Shown here: positions 14,082 to 22,161 of the stretch, piece after piece | How positions within the stretch are numbered: the stretch's first letter is position 1 | Layout of the letters: each line of letters opens with the position of its first letter | From: Alphaproteobacteria bacterium | GTDB taxonomy: Bacteria; Pseudomonadota; Alphaproteobacteria; MPNO01; VGEU01 | Assembly (NCBI GenBank): GCA_016869145.1 | Contig: VGEU01000020.1 | Coordinates: 1 to 39,630 of the forward strand | Length of the DNA stretch: 39,630 nucleotides | Direction: 5' to 3' | Position numbers and translations under genes: made by a program | The notes under the pieces: model-generated | The model's input: the letters and a program-made list of their open reading frames with translations, nothing else | Told to the model about the DNA's origin: nothing | Databases searched by the model: none

Positions 14082-14887
14082 CACACCAGCCGCCGGCGGA
14101 GCCAGGCGCTCAACTGGTCGATCGCGGTCACCATGACGAGGATGATGATCAGGATCGCGAACACGCGCGGGAAGAGGAGGAGATCGACGCTGTTCTTAAG
14201 CTCCTGGCCGATGCCGCCGGCGCCGACCAGGCCGAGCACCGTCGAGGCGCGCGCGTTGACCTCCCAGACATAGAGGACGATCGAGGTGAGCGAGGGCAGA
14301 ACGTCGGGCAGGACGGCGAACACGACGATCTTGGTCCGCGTCGCGCCGGTCATCGCGACCGCCTCGATCGGACCGGGCTCGATCGCCTCGATCGCCTCCG
14401 ACCACAACTTGGCGATGGTTCCGGCCGAGTGCAGCGCCACGCCGAGGACGCCCGCGAACGGGCCGAGCCCGACCGCGGCGACGAAGAGGAGCGCGAAGAC
14501 GAAGGAATCGATGCCGCGAAGCGCGTTCAGCACCCAGCGCGCCGGCGTGCGCAGAAAGCTGTTGGGCGTCAGGTTGCGCGCGGCGAGGACACAGGCCGGC
14601 ACGGCGATCACGGCACCGATCGTCGTGCCGATGGTCGCGATCGCGAGCGTCTCGAGCGCGCGGGCGAGGAGGAGGTCGAGCTCGGCGAAGTCGGGCGGCC
14701 AGGCGCGCATCGCCCAGGCGATCAGGCGCGGGATCCCGGTCCACAGCCGCTCGAGATCGATGTCGGCGTAGTGGAGACAGAGCGCATAGAATGCGGTCAC
14801 GATGGCGAGCACCGCGACGAAGCGGAAGCGACCGGCGGCGACCGATGCGAAGGGGCGCTGCGGCAGCCGGTCGAGCGCCGGGCTCAC
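14081..14887 (-). CDS. phnE: Phosphonate-type ABC transporter permease (PhnE-like), 268 aa
   Basis: An inner-membrane permease with about six helices and the binding-protein-dependent transport loop in GPIEAVAMTGATRTKIVVFAVLPDVLPSL, which docks on the ATPase. GIDSFVFALLFVAAVGLGPFAGVLGVALHSAG and the late VLGLVGAGGIGQELKNSVDLL are PhnE hallmarks. The GTG start at 14887 overlaps the stop of the binding-protein gene by 4 bases (GTGA), and the stop overlaps the ATPase start, so translation is coupled across the operon. The cytoplasmic N-terminus of about 20 residues is Arg/Pro rich. Complete in length. Confidence 0.9.
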   Translation of the reverse strand: MSPALDRLPQRPFASVAAGRFRFVAVLAIVTAFYALCLHYADIDLERLWTGIPRLIAWAMRAWPPDFAELDLLLARALETLAIATIGTTIGAVIAVPACVLAARNLTPNSFLRTPARWVLNALRGIDSFVFALLFVAAVGLGPFAGVLGVALHSAGTIAKLWSEAIEAIEPGPIEAVAMTGATRTKIVVFAVLPDVLPSLTSIVLYVWEVNARASTVLGLVGAGGIGQELKNSVDLLLFPRVFAILIIILVMVTAIDQLSAWLRRRLV

Positions 14888-15777
14888 CGTGCGTTCGTTC
14901 GCGGTTGCAGCCGGCCGACCGCCACGCCGGCGTCCTCGATGATACTGTAGCTCGAGTGGTTGGCGGCGATCCAGCCGGTATAGCGAGGCGGCATGACCAC
15001 CTTGGCCTTCTCCTCGTCGATCGCGAGGAGCGCCGCCTGGAGCTTCGTCTCGTCGGCGGCGGCGAACCCGCGGCGCACGACCAGAGGATCGTTGGGCAAA
15101 GGATCGGACCGCCAGACGATCCGCGTCGCCTCCGCCGTCACCGCGCCGCGCGCGATCATGCCGTCGCGGTTGCGGTCGAAGTCCGTCGCGAGATCGACCT
15201 GGCCGTTGGCGACCGAGACGATGTTCGCCGCGTGCGAGGCCCCGTCGCGGTACTGGAAGAAGCGGCGCGGGTCGATGCCCTGGCCCTTGAACCAGTAATG
15301 CGGGATCAGCCAGCCCGACGTCGAGCCGACGTCGGCGAAGGAGATGCGAAGCCCGCGCGCATCCTCGGGGAAGCGCGCGATGTCGAGCCCGGGCCGCGCC
15401 ATGATGATCGCGTGATAGAACGGGCGGCCGTCATACTTGACGGTAGCGACCGCGCGCGCCTCGCCCTCGTGATGGGAGAGGACATAGCCCCACGGTCCCA
15501 TCCACGCGATGTCGACCTGCTCGTTGGCGAGCGCGATGGCGATGCCGGCCCAGTCGTTGGCGACGGTGAGCTCGTGGCGCTCGCCGAGGGCCGTCGCGAT
15601 ATGGCGGAAGAAGGGCTCGTAGGCCGCGCGCGTGTCGGAAGGTGTGGGCAGGAACGGCCCGACGGCGACGCGGAGCGGCCGATCTTGTGACGATGCGGGA
15701 ACCGGCAGCGCCCCGGCGAGGGCGGCGAGGACGATCAAGGCCGACGGCCCGAGGCGTCGGTGGCGGCGTGCGTGCAT
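14884..15777 (-). CDS. phnD: Phosphonate-type ABC transporter substrate-binding protein (PhnD-like), 297 aa
   Basis: First gene of the import operon. It has a basic N-terminus and signal peptide (to about residue 30, PVPASSQ), then the PhnD/PtxB-type periplasmic binding fold (PF12974): LRVAVGPFLPTPSDTRAAYEPFFRHIATAL, QVDIAWMGPWGYVL and SFADVGSTSGWLIPHYWFKGQGIDPRRFF are diagnostic. SDPLPNDPLVVRRG is the usual late strand. It captures the oxyanion in the periplasm and delivers it to PhnE. The WMGPWGY variant of the binding loop differs from the phosphonate-type 'lGp.aYv', so cargo other than phosphonate is quite possible. It diverges from the SDR gene, with 125 bases between starts; no clear Pho box was found there. 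Confidence 0.9.
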   Translation of the reverse strand: MHARRHRRLGPSALIVLAALAGALPVPASSQDRPLRVAVGPFLPTPSDTRAAYEPFFRHIATALGERHELTVANDWAGIAIALANEQVDIAWMGPWGYVLSHHEGEARAVATVKYDGRPFYHAIIMARPGLDIARFPEDARGLRISFADVGSTSGWLIPHYWFKGQGIDPRRFFQYRDGASHAANIVSVANGQVDLATDFDRNRDGMIARGAVTAEATRIVWRSDPLPNDPLVVRRGFAAADETKLQAALLAIDEEKAKVVMPPRYTGWIAANHSSYSIIEDAGVAVGRLQPRTNAR

Positions 15778-15902
15778 GGCTCTGGTTCCCGGTCGGATGC
15801 CGGCGAGCCTAGGACCGCGGCGGCGGGACTCGCATCACAAGTGCGTGACGAACCGGCCGCGGGCGCGCAAGATGAGAGCGCACAGAAGGGGAGGCTCTGG
15901 CC

Positions 15903-16697
15903 ATGCAGGCGGCGCGATTGTTCGATGTGTCGGGGACGGTCTCGCTCGTGACCGGCGCGGCGAGCGGGCTCGGGCTCGCGATGGCCGAAGTGATGGCGGA
16001 GAACGGCGCGCGGGTCGCGATGCTCGATGTCGACGCGGGTGGGCTCGAGACGCACCTCGCCCGTCTCAGCAAGACCGGCGCCGCGGTCGAGGGCCACGTG
16101 GTTGACGTCACCGACGGGGCGCTTCTCAAGCGGACGATCGGCGATGTCGCGACCAAGCACGGCCGGCTCGACTCGGTCTTCGCCAATGCCGGCATCAGCG
16201 CCGGGCCGGGCTTCGAGTCCGAGGTCGGCCATCTCGAGGCCGTCGATCGCGAACGCTGGGACCGCGTGCTCCGCATCAATCTGACGAGCGTGTTCGAAAC
16301 CCTGCAAGCGGCGGCCGGGCCGATGAAGCGGCAGAAAAGCGGGCGCATCGTCGTCACGTCCTCGATCGCGGGCATCGGCGCCGAGGCGCCGTGCGGCTAT
16401 GCCTATGTCGCGACCAAGGCGGCGGTCGCCAATCTCGTCCGCCAGGCGGCGCTCGAGCTCGCGCGCTACAACGTGTTGGTGAACGCGATCGCGCCCGGCC
16501 CGTTCCGCACCAATATCGGCGGCGGCCAGTTCGCCAAGCGTCCGGATTCCGAGGCCATGTGGGCGGCGCGCACCGCGCTCGGGCGGGTCGCCGATCCGGC
16601 CGAGCTCAAGGGCCTCGCGCTCTTCCTCGCCTCGCCCGCCTCGAGCTACGTCACCGGCACGGTGATCCCGATCGACGGCGGCGCTACCGCGGACTGA
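15903..16697 (+). CDS. SDR family NAD(P)-dependent oxidoreductase, 264 aa
   Basis: A classical short-chain dehydrogenase/reductase. Visible are the cofactor motif TGAASGLG (17-24), D42 after the second strand (MLDVDAGG), which favours NAD over NADP, FANAG (93-97), catalytic S153 or S154 in VTSSIAG, and Y168-x3-K172 (YVATK). The C-terminal YVTGTVIPIDGGATAD is standard. A strong ribosome site (GGGGAGG) precedes ATG 15903. The substrate is unknown. The last 14 bases overlap the 3' end of nhaA on the other strand. No co-transcribed partner is apparent. Confidence 0.93.
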   Translation: MQAARLFDVSGTVSLVTGAASGLGLAMAEVMAENGARVAMLDVDAGGLETHLARLSKTGAAVEGHVVDVTDGALLKRTIGDVATKHGRLDSVFANAGISAGPGFESEVGHLEAVDRERWDRVLRINLTSVFETLQAAAGPMKRQKSGRIVVTSSIAGIGAEAPCGYAYVATKAAVANLVRQAALELARYNVLVNAIAPGPFRTNIGGGQFAKRPDSEAMWAARTALGRVADPAELKGLALFLASPASSYVTGTVIPIDGGATAD

Positions 16698-17853
16698 TCG
16701 ACCGGCGCGCGCTGGCGACGATCACGGCGACACCGGCGAGTGCGGCGAGCGTCGAGCCGCTCAAGACGCCGAGCCGGGCGCGATCCATCAGGGTCTCGTC
16801 CTCGAAGGCGAGCGCGCCGATGAACAGGCTCATCGTGAAGCCGATGCCGGCGATGAAGCCGACACCGATCACCTCGATCCAGCGGACCGCGGCCGGCAGA
16901 CGCGCCATCCCGCTCCGCACCACGAGATAGACGACGGCCGAGATCCCGATCGGCTTGCCGATGAGGAGGCCGAGCGCGATCCCGAGCGTCACCGGTTCGC
17001 CGATATCGGCGAGGCCGAGCCCGAGCAAGGGTACACCGGCATTGGCGAACGCGAACACCGGCATGATCGCGAAGATCACCGGCAATCGGAGCGCGTGCGC
17101 GAGGCTGTACAGGGGCATTCGGCCGGTCCGAGCGTCGCGGAGCGGCACGAAGAGCGCGGTGATCACACCGGCGAGCGTCGGATTGACGCCCGACTGGTGC
17201 AACGCGACCCAGAGAACCAGTCCGAGCCCGAGATAGGGGCCGAGGCGCATCACGCCGCGATGGTTGGCGACGGCAAGGAGCCCGGTCACCACGAGCGCGA
17301 GCGCGAGCGCGAGCCAGTCGAGCCGGTCGGTATAGAACAAGGCGATGATCAGGATGGCGCCGAGGTCGTCGATGACCGCGACCGCGAGAAGGAAGGCCTT
17401 GAGCGCCGGCGCGACTCGGGTCCCGAGAAGTCCGACGATGCCGACGGCGAAGGCGATGTCGGTCGCACACGGGATCGCCCAGCCGCGCGCCGCCACCGGA
17501 TCGCCCGCGACCACCACGAGGTAGATCGCGGCGGGAAGCGCCATGCCGCCGAGCGCGCCGGCGAACGGGACGATCGCGCGCTCGCGCGAGGCGAGCGTGC
17601 CCTCCTTGAACTCGTATTTGATCTCGAGCCCGACGAAGAGAAAGAACACCGCCATGAGGGCGTTCTTGATCCAGCTCTTGATGCTGTCGGTAATCGCGAT
17701 GTCGCCGATGCCGATGGTGACGGGCGCGGCCTTGGCGGTCGCATAGAGATCGGCGAGAGCGCTGTTGGCGACGATGAGCGCGGCGAGCGCGGCGGCGAGG
17801 AGGATGAGGCTCGCGGCGATCTCGGTCGTTCTCGATGTCGAGGTCTCGGCCAT
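16684..17853 (-). CDS. nhaA: Na+/H+ antiporter NhaA, 389 aa
   Basis: An electrogenic antiporter that exports Na+ in exchange for H+ at the inner membrane. The sequence carries the NhaA core: FFLFVGLEIKYEF near helix 2, PCATDIAFAVGIVGLLG with T131-D132 in the crossing region, and the ion-binding pair D162-D163 in AVAVIDDLGAI. GIGFTMSLFIGALAFED is the conserved late segment. Length and about 12 helices match E. coli NhaA (388 aa). It starts 8 bases after the stop of a CaCA exchanger gene, so the two form an operon, plausibly for Na+/Ca2+/pH homeostasis. Its 3' end overlaps the convergent SDR gene by 14 bases. Confidence 0.96.
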   Translation of the reverse strand: MAETSTSRTTEIAASLILLAAALAALIVANSALADLYATAKAAPVTIGIGDIAITDSIKSWIKNALMAVFFLFVGLEIKYEFKEGTLASRERAIVPFAGALGGMALPAAIYLVVVAGDPVAARGWAIPCATDIAFAVGIVGLLGTRVAPALKAFLLAVAVIDDLGAILIIALFYTDRLDWLALALALVVTGLLAVANHRGVMRLGPYLGLGLVLWVALHQSGVNPTLAGVITALFVPLRDARTGRMPLYSLAHALRLPVIFAIMPVFAFANAGVPLLGLGLADIGEPVTLGIALGLLIGKPIGISAVVYLVVRSGMARLPAAVRWIEVIGVGFIAGIGFTMSLFIGALAFEDETLMDRARLGVLSGSTLAALAGVAVIVASARRSISPR

Positions 17854-17861
17854 GGGGTCGC

Positions 17862-18848
17862 CTATCTGGGCCAGATCGCTGCGACATAGGCGGCGTAGCC
17901 CGCAACGAGGACCGCGCCCTCGCGGCGGCCGATCCGCATCCCGGTCGCGGCGAAGACGAGGAGGAGGAGCGAGACCGCGACCATCACGGGGCCGTCGAAG
18001 CGCACGATCTCGACCGGCACCGCGACCGGGGCGAGCAACGCGGTGAGGCCGCCGATCCCGAGCACGTTATAGATGTTGGAGCCGAGTATGTTGCCGAGCG
18101 CGACATCGGCTTGGCGGCGGGCGGCGGCGACGATCGAGGTGACGAGCTCGGGCATCGACGTGCCAACCGCGACGATGGTGAGCACGATCACCGTCTCCGA
18201 TATCCCGGCGCCCCGCGCGAGCGCGATGGCGCCGTCGACCAGGATGCTGCCCCCGACGATCACGATGACGAGGCCGGCGACGGCGATCCCGAGCGCGATG
18301 GCGATGTCGAGGGCCGCGCTCTGGGCGTGTCCGCGTGCCTGGTGCGGGACGGTCGCCTCGAGCGCCGCGCCCTTCTCGAACGCGGCCGTGTGGTCGCCGG
18401 TCGAGCCCCGCTCCTGTCGATAGGCGTAGAGGATGTAGAGGACGAGGAGGAGGACGAAGCCGATCCCGACCGTGCGGTCTAGCGTCGTTGCGGCGGCGAG
18501 GCCGGCGAGGAGGATCGCCGCCCCGAGAACGACGCCGCCGTCGCGCTTCAAGGCGCGCGAGCGGACCGCGATCGGGCAGAGGATCGCCGCCAGCCCGAGG
18601 ATCAGGAGGATGTTCGCGATGTTCGAGCCGACGATGTTGCCGATCGCGATGCCAGGCGAGCCGGCGAGCGCGGCCTGGACGCTGGTCACGAGCTCGGGCG
18701 TCGAGGTGCCGAATCCGACCAGGGTGAGAACGATTAGGAGCGGGGACATGCCGATCCGCTCGGCGAAACGAACGGCGCCGCGGACGAGGCATTCGCCGCC
18801 GGCGACGAGAAGCGCGCGCCCGCCGAGAAAGGAGAGGGCGATGTCCAT
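17862..18848 (-). CDS. CaCA family calcium/sodium antiporter (YrbG-like), 328 aa
   Basis: A K+-independent Na+/Ca2+ or H+/Ca2+ exchanger with two inverted alpha repeats. Repeat 1 has VGFGTSTPELVTS and GNIVGSNIANILLILG; repeat 2 has VAVGTSMPELVTS and GNILGSNIYNVLGIGG. The acidic residue in each PELVTS coordinates the ion. About 10 helices flank a short cytosolic loop (about residues 145-172) that contains a His/Glu-rich stretch. Length is typical of bacterial YrbG/ChaA-like proteins. It is the first gene of a two-gene operon with nhaA, 8 bases apart. ATG 18848 is used; tRNA-Cys lies just upstream on the same strand. A specific regulatory site is not seen. Confidence 0.93.
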   Translation of the reverse strand: MDIALSFLGGRALLVAGGECLVRGAVRFAERIGMSPLLIVLTLVGFGTSTPELVTSVQAALAGSPGIAIGNIVGSNIANILLILGLAAILCPIAVRSRALKRDGGVVLGAAILLAGLAAATTLDRTVGIGFVLLLVLYILYAYRQERGSTGDHTAAFEKGAALEATVPHQARGHAQSAALDIAIALGIAVAGLVIVIVGGSILVDGAIALARGAGISETVIVLTIVAVGTSMPELVTSIVAAARRQADVALGNILGSNIYNVLGIGGLTALLAPVAVPVEIVRFDGPVMVAVSLLLLVFAATGMRIGRREGAVLVAGYAAYVAAIWPR

Positions 18849-18946
18849 GGGTCCGGAGAGGGTCCGTCGCGGCTACGGTTCCGGTCGAGATGGTCCGGTC
18901 GGGCCGGCGATCAAGCCTGAATTGCGCACCAGTTGGCGTGTGGAAA

Positions 18947-19020
18947 TGGAGGCCCGGGCCGGAATCGAACCGGCGTAGACAGATTTGCAGTCTGCTGGAT
19001 GGCCACTCTCCCACCGGGCC
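18947..19020 (-). tRNA. tRNA-Cys (anticodon GCA)
   Basis: The minus strand forms a 74-nt cloverleaf with acceptor stem GGCCCGG/CCGGGCC, anticodon arm GCAGA-CTGCAAA-TCTGT (anticodon GCA, one G-U pair), and T arm GCCGG-TTCGATT-CCGGC. The discriminator is U and the 3' CCA is encoded (18947-18949). The short variable loop is normal for tRNA-Cys. No clear terminator was seen before the downstream antiporter gene. Confidence 0.96.
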
Positions 19021-19154
19021 GGTGGGGTCCGCGAATCGGCTCGTTCAAGAGATGTTAACCTAAACGTCCCTAGATCGGGCAGATCCCCGTGCGCCAAGGG
19101 GTTATAGGGGCCGGCGCCGGCGGGGGTCAAGGTCGCGACCGCGGGGGTAACACG

Positions 19155-19183
19155 TTGAGTTCCAAGCCTCGGAGCTTTATAAC
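19155..19183 (+). promoter_or_regulatory. Sigma-70-type promoter for the pcm-tolC-popZ region
   Basis: TTGAGT (19155-19160), a 17-base spacer and TATAAC (19178-19183) give one of the best housekeeping promoter matches in the window. Transcription is predicted to begin near 19190, leaving a 5' leader of about 130 bases before the pcm ATG at 19323. The start of that leader coincides with a perfect hairpin. Confidence 0.65.
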
Positions 19184-19189
19184 CGGCAC

Positions 19190-19206
19190 GCCATCGCAGC
19201 GATGGC
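19190..19206 (+). repeat. Perfect inverted repeat at the start of the pcm leader
   Basis: GCCATCGC-A-GCGATGGC is a perfect 8-bp palindrome around one base. Flanking arms (CCGGCACGC from 19183 and GCGTGCGCCGG to 19230) can extend it into a larger imperfect stem. It lies where the predicted transcript begins, so it could be an operator or a 5' mRNA hairpin. A one-base loop fits a DNA operator better than a simple RNA stem. Confidence 0.5.
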
Positions 19207-19322
19207 GGGGTGTTGCCCGGCGTGCGCCGGCGCGGCGGTTCACGGGTCGCGGCCGGTTAACCATGCGAATGCGCGGCCGGGCGGGGTTAGTCGGCACAGA
19301 ATTCGGTCGGCCCGGGCAAGCC

Positions 19323-19979
19323 ATGGCAGATTACGCGCGCGCGCGTCTCAACATGGTCGAATCGCAGATTCGACCGAACAAGGTCACCGACGAACGGTTG
19401 ATCGACGCCTTCCTCGCGCTGCCGCGCGAGGCCTTCGTCGACCGTACCCGACACGGCATCGCCTATGTCGACGAGGACCTGCCGCTGGGCAATGGCCGCT
19501 TTCTGACCGCGCCCATGGTGCTCGGCCGGCTGATCCAGACGCTCGCGGTCCGTCCCTCCGACGTCGTCCTCGACGTCGGCTGCGCGACCGGCTACTCGAC
19601 CGCGGTCCTGTCGCGGCTCGCCGCGACCGTGGTCGGGCTGGAGAGCGATGCCGGTCTCGTCGAGGCCGCCAACCAGACCCTGAGCCGGCTCGGCGCCGAC
19701 AATGCCGGCGTCGTGCGCGGCCCGCTCGTGCGCAGTCTCCCGGCGCAGGGTCCCTATGACGTGATCCTGGTCCAGGGCTCGGTCCCCGCGGTGCCCGCGG
19801 CACTCCTCGACCAGCTCGCCGAAGGTGGGCGGCTCGCCGCGGTCGTGCGCGAGGAGGCGGGCCCCGGCCGCGCCACCCTGATGATCAAGATCGGCGGCGT
19901 CGTATCGCGCCGCGTCGTGTTCGATGCCAATACCCGGCCGTTGCCGGGCATCGTCCGCGAGGAGCGGTTCGCGTTCTAG
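19323..19979 (+). CDS. pcm: Protein-L-isoaspartate O-methyltransferase family protein, 218 aa
   Basis: A SAM-dependent methyltransferase of the PIMT family, which marks isoaspartyl residues in aged proteins for repair. Visible are MVESQIRPNKVTDERLIDAFLALPREAFVD at the N-terminus, the SAM motif I VLDVGCATGYSTAVLSRL, the acidic VVGLESD after strand 2, and PYDVILVQGSVPAVPAALLDQLAEGGRLAAVV. The isoaspartate-binding region is less canonical than in E. coli Pcm, as is common for this alphaproteobacterial type found before tolC, so activity on isoaspartate is not certain. ATG 19323 begins MADYARARLNMV; upstream extension is not supported. tolC starts 29 bases after its stop. Confidence 0.85.
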   Translation: MADYARARLNMVESQIRPNKVTDERLIDAFLALPREAFVDRTRHGIAYVDEDLPLGNGRFLTAPMVLGRLIQTLAVRPSDVVLDVGCATGYSTAVLSRLAATVVGLESDAGLVEAANQTLSRLGADNAGVVRGPLVRSLPAQGPYDVILVQGSVPAVPAALLDQLAEGGRLAAVVREEAGPGRATLMIKIGGVVSRRVVFDANTRPLPGIVREERFAF

Positions 19980-20008
19980 GCACAGGCGTGTTTCGGGGGC
20001 AGGTTGGG

Positions 20009-21415
20009 ATGGATCGGCGAATCGAGCGTTGGGGACGGTTGCGGTGGGTGCTGCCGCTCGCAGCGGCGGGTGCATCGCTGCTCGGGGTGCAGGCGTCGGC
20101 ACAGTCGCTGACCGATGCGCTGGTCAAGGCCTATCAGAGCAACCCCAACCTGATGGCCGAGCGGGCGCGTCTCCGGCAATCCGACGAGCAGGTCGCGCAG
20201 GCGCTCTCTAACTGGCGTCCGACGGTCATCGTCAACGCCGACGCGGGCGTGCAGCGCGCCGATCGCGACATCCCGCCGACGGTCCGCGGCGTGCAGACCC
20301 TCGAGCCGCGCGGCGCCGACGTCCGCATCACCCAGAACATCTATCGCGGCGGCTCGACGGTGGCGGCGGTGAGCCGGACCAAGAACCAGGTCCAGGCCGA
20401 CCGCGCGCGCCTGCTCGGCATCGAGCAGACGGTGATGGCGAATACGATCACCGCCTATATGGACGTCGTCCGCGACCAGGCGGTCGTCGAGCTCACCCGC
20501 AACAACGAGCGCGTGCTGCAGCGCCAGCTCGAGGCGACCCGCGACCGCTTCCGGGTCGGCGAGGTGACCCGCACCGACGTCGCCCAGGCCGAATCCCGCC
20601 TCCAGCGCGCGACCGCCGACCGCATCCAGGCCGAAGGCAATCTCGTCGCCTCGCGCGCCAACTACCGGAGCGTCGTCGGCGATCAGCCGGAGCGGCTCGA
20701 GGCCGTCGAGCCCTCGACCGGTCTCCCGCGCGGCGAGGAGGAAGCGATCGAACGGGCGCGCGAGAACAATTTCGCGGTCATCCAGGCGCGGTTCCTCGAA
20801 GTCGCCGCCGGCGACCGGGTTCGCGAGATCCTGGGCGAGATGCTGCCGCAGGTCTCGGTCGACGGCGTCTACGACAAGAGCATCGAGGGATCGGCCGAGA
20901 ACAGCGACGTCGATACGCTGGCGCTGACCGCGCGCGTCCGCATGCCGCTCTACCAGGCGGGCGCGGTCGATGCGCGCATCCGCGAGGCGAAGGAGCTCCG
21001 CTCGCAGCGTCGCCACGAGCTCATCCAGACCACGCGGCTCGCCACCCAGAACGCGACGCAGACCTGGCAGGCCTACGAGACCGCACAGGCGCGGACCAGC
21101 GCCTTCACCACCCAGATCGCGGCCGCCAAGATCGCGCTCGAGGGCGTCGAGCAGGAAGCGCTGGTCGGATCGCGCACCGTCCTCGACGTGCTCGACGCCG
21201 AACAGGAATATCTCAACGCCCAGGTCGAGCTCGTGCGCGCCCAGCGCGATGCGGTCGTGTTCTCCTATCAGGTCAAGTCGGCGGTCGGCGAGCTGACCGC
21301 GGAGGCCTTGCGGCTGCCCGTCGACCTCTACGACTACAACCGGCACTACGAGGATACCCGCCGGCGCTGGTTCGGGATCGGCATCGCCGAAGAACCCGTC
21401 CTCAACCGCCGTTGA
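20009..21415 (+). CDS. tolC: TolC family outer-membrane efflux protein, 468 aa
   Basis: Forms the trimeric outer-membrane exit duct for type I secretion and RND/ABC efflux pumps. The signal peptide runs to ASA-QSLTDAL. Two OEP repeats follow (about residues 32-230 and 245-440), with long coiled-coil helices: TITAYMDVVRDQAVVELTRNNERVLQ and RFRVGEVTRTDVAQAESRLQRA in repeat 1, WQAYETAQARTSAF and EALVGSRTVLDVLDAEQEYL in repeat 2. The last motif is diagnostic of TolC. ATG 20009 is chosen over GTG 19988 because GGGGG-CAGG precedes it and it gives a normal n-region. It is placed between pcm and popZ as in other alphaproteobacteria. No inner-membrane pump partner is nearby. Confidence 0.95.
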   Translation: MDRRIERWGRLRWVLPLAAAGASLLGVQASAQSLTDALVKAYQSNPNLMAERARLRQSDEQVAQALSNWRPTVIVNADAGVQRADRDIPPTVRGVQTLEPRGADVRITQNIYRGGSTVAAVSRTKNQVQADRARLLGIEQTVMANTITAYMDVVRDQAVVELTRNNERVLQRQLEATRDRFRVGEVTRTDVAQAESRLQRATADRIQAEGNLVASRANYRSVVGDQPERLEAVEPSTGLPRGEEEAIERARENNFAVIQARFLEVAAGDRVREILGEMLPQVSVDGVYDKSIEGSAENSDVDTLALTARVRMPLYQAGAVDARIREAKELRSQRRHELIQTTRLATQNATQTWQAYETAQARTSAFTTQIAAAKIALEGVEQEALVGSRTVLDVLDAEQEYLNAQVELVRAQRDAVVFSYQVKSAVGELTAEALRLPVDLYDYNRHYEDTRRRWFGIGIAEEPVLNRR

Positions 21416-21458
21416 TGCACCCTGTGATCTCCTGGCCGCCTGGTCGAGACGAACCGGC

Positions 21459-22058
21459 ATGAGCGAGACGAAACCGCAGACCGAACCGTCGATGGAGGAG
21501 ATCCTCGCGTCGATCCGGCGCATCATCTCCGAGGACGGCACGGCGCCGGCCGCGGCGCCGGCGCGCGAGGCCAAGGACGACGTGCTCGATCTCACCGAGA
21601 TCGTGCCCGAGGATGCGAAGGCGGCCGCCCCGCCGCCGCCTGCCCCACCACCGCCGCCGGCCCCCCTGCCTTCGACCGTCGCGGCGCCCGCACCGGCGCG
21701 GACCGACGATATCGAGATCAGGGACGAGCCCGAGCCCGATGTGGCGGCGCCGGCGCTGGTCGAGCCGACATCGCCGGTGGTCGCGCCGGTCGCTCCGATG
21801 CCGCCGCCCGCTGGTGGCCTGATCTCCGACATGGCTGCCGCCGCCGCCACCGGCTCCTTCGCCGCGCTCGCCTCGCGTGTCGCCGAGAGCCAGGCCGGTC
21901 TCCCGCTCGGCGTCGGCAACCGGACGATCGAGGACCTCGTGAAGGAGGTCATGCGGCCGATGATCAAGGAATGGCTCGATGCGCATCTTCCGGCGCTGGT
22001 CGAGCGCTTGGTCCGGCGCGAGATCGAGCGGCTCGCCCGGCGCGCCGACGACGCCTGA
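21459..22058 (+). CDS. popZ: Polar organizing protein PopZ (DUF2497), 199 aa
   Basis: Assembles the cytoplasmic pole matrix that anchors the ParB-parS centromere and cell-cycle signalling proteins in alphaproteobacteria. The architecture is diagnostic. An N-terminal client-binding helix (SMEEILASIRRIISED, residues 11-26) is followed by a Pro/Ala/Glu-rich disordered spacer (about 30-135) containing poly-Pro runs. The C-terminal helices TIEDLVKEVMRPMIKEWLD and LPALVERLVRREIERLARR drive oligomerisation. At 199 aa it is near Caulobacter PopZ (177 aa), with a similarly charged linker richer in proline. It is followed by valS, a conserved neighbour. The presence of PopZ is the strongest taxonomic marker in the window. 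Confidence 0.95.
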   Translation: MSETKPQTEPSMEEILASIRRIISEDGTAPAAAPAREAKDDVLDLTEIVPEDAKAAAPPPPAPPPPPAPLPSTVAAPAPARTDDIEIRDEPEPDVAAPALVEPTSPVVAPVAPMPPPAGGLISDMAAAAATGSFAALASRVAESQAGLPLGVGNRTIEDLVKEVMRPMIKEWLDAHLPALVERLVRREIERLARRADDA

Positions 22059-22074
22059 GGCGCGATCCCGCCGG

Positions 22075-22104
22075 TTGAGACGAGCGGCGCGGTCGGGGTA
22101 GAAC
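22075..22104 (+). promoter_or_regulatory. Candidate promoter for valS
   Basis: TTGAGA (22075-22080), an 18-base spacer and TAGAAC (22099-22104), in the 103-base gap between popZ and valS. Predicted start near 22111, 50 bases before the valS ATG. It would allow valS to be expressed independently of the pcm-tolC-popZ transcript. Confidence 0.45.
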
Positions 22105-22161
22105 CCAGGGCGGCGGCCTTGCAGCCGGCCGCACAGCGCAACCGACACGGCACGGCGGATC

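Larger units (their letters stand above)
19021..19322. other. 302-base divergent intergenic region between tRNA-Cys and pcm
   Basis: No gene is seen. The half nearest the tRNA must hold its promoter (minus strand); a CTTGGC-like -35 near 19100 is the only candidate and is weak. The half nearest pcm contains a good plus-strand promoter (19155-19183) and a palindromic leader (19190-19206, within a larger imperfect stem up to 19230). An open frame continues upstream of the pcm ATG but has no ribosome site and crosses the promoter. Confidence 0.6.

Noticed and set aside
15778-15902. PhoB (Pho) box upstream of the phnD-like gene
   Set aside because: Only scattered TGTGAT- and CTGTG-like fragments were found; no pair of 7-base direct repeats at 11-base spacing. 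Phosphate control is possible but not shown.
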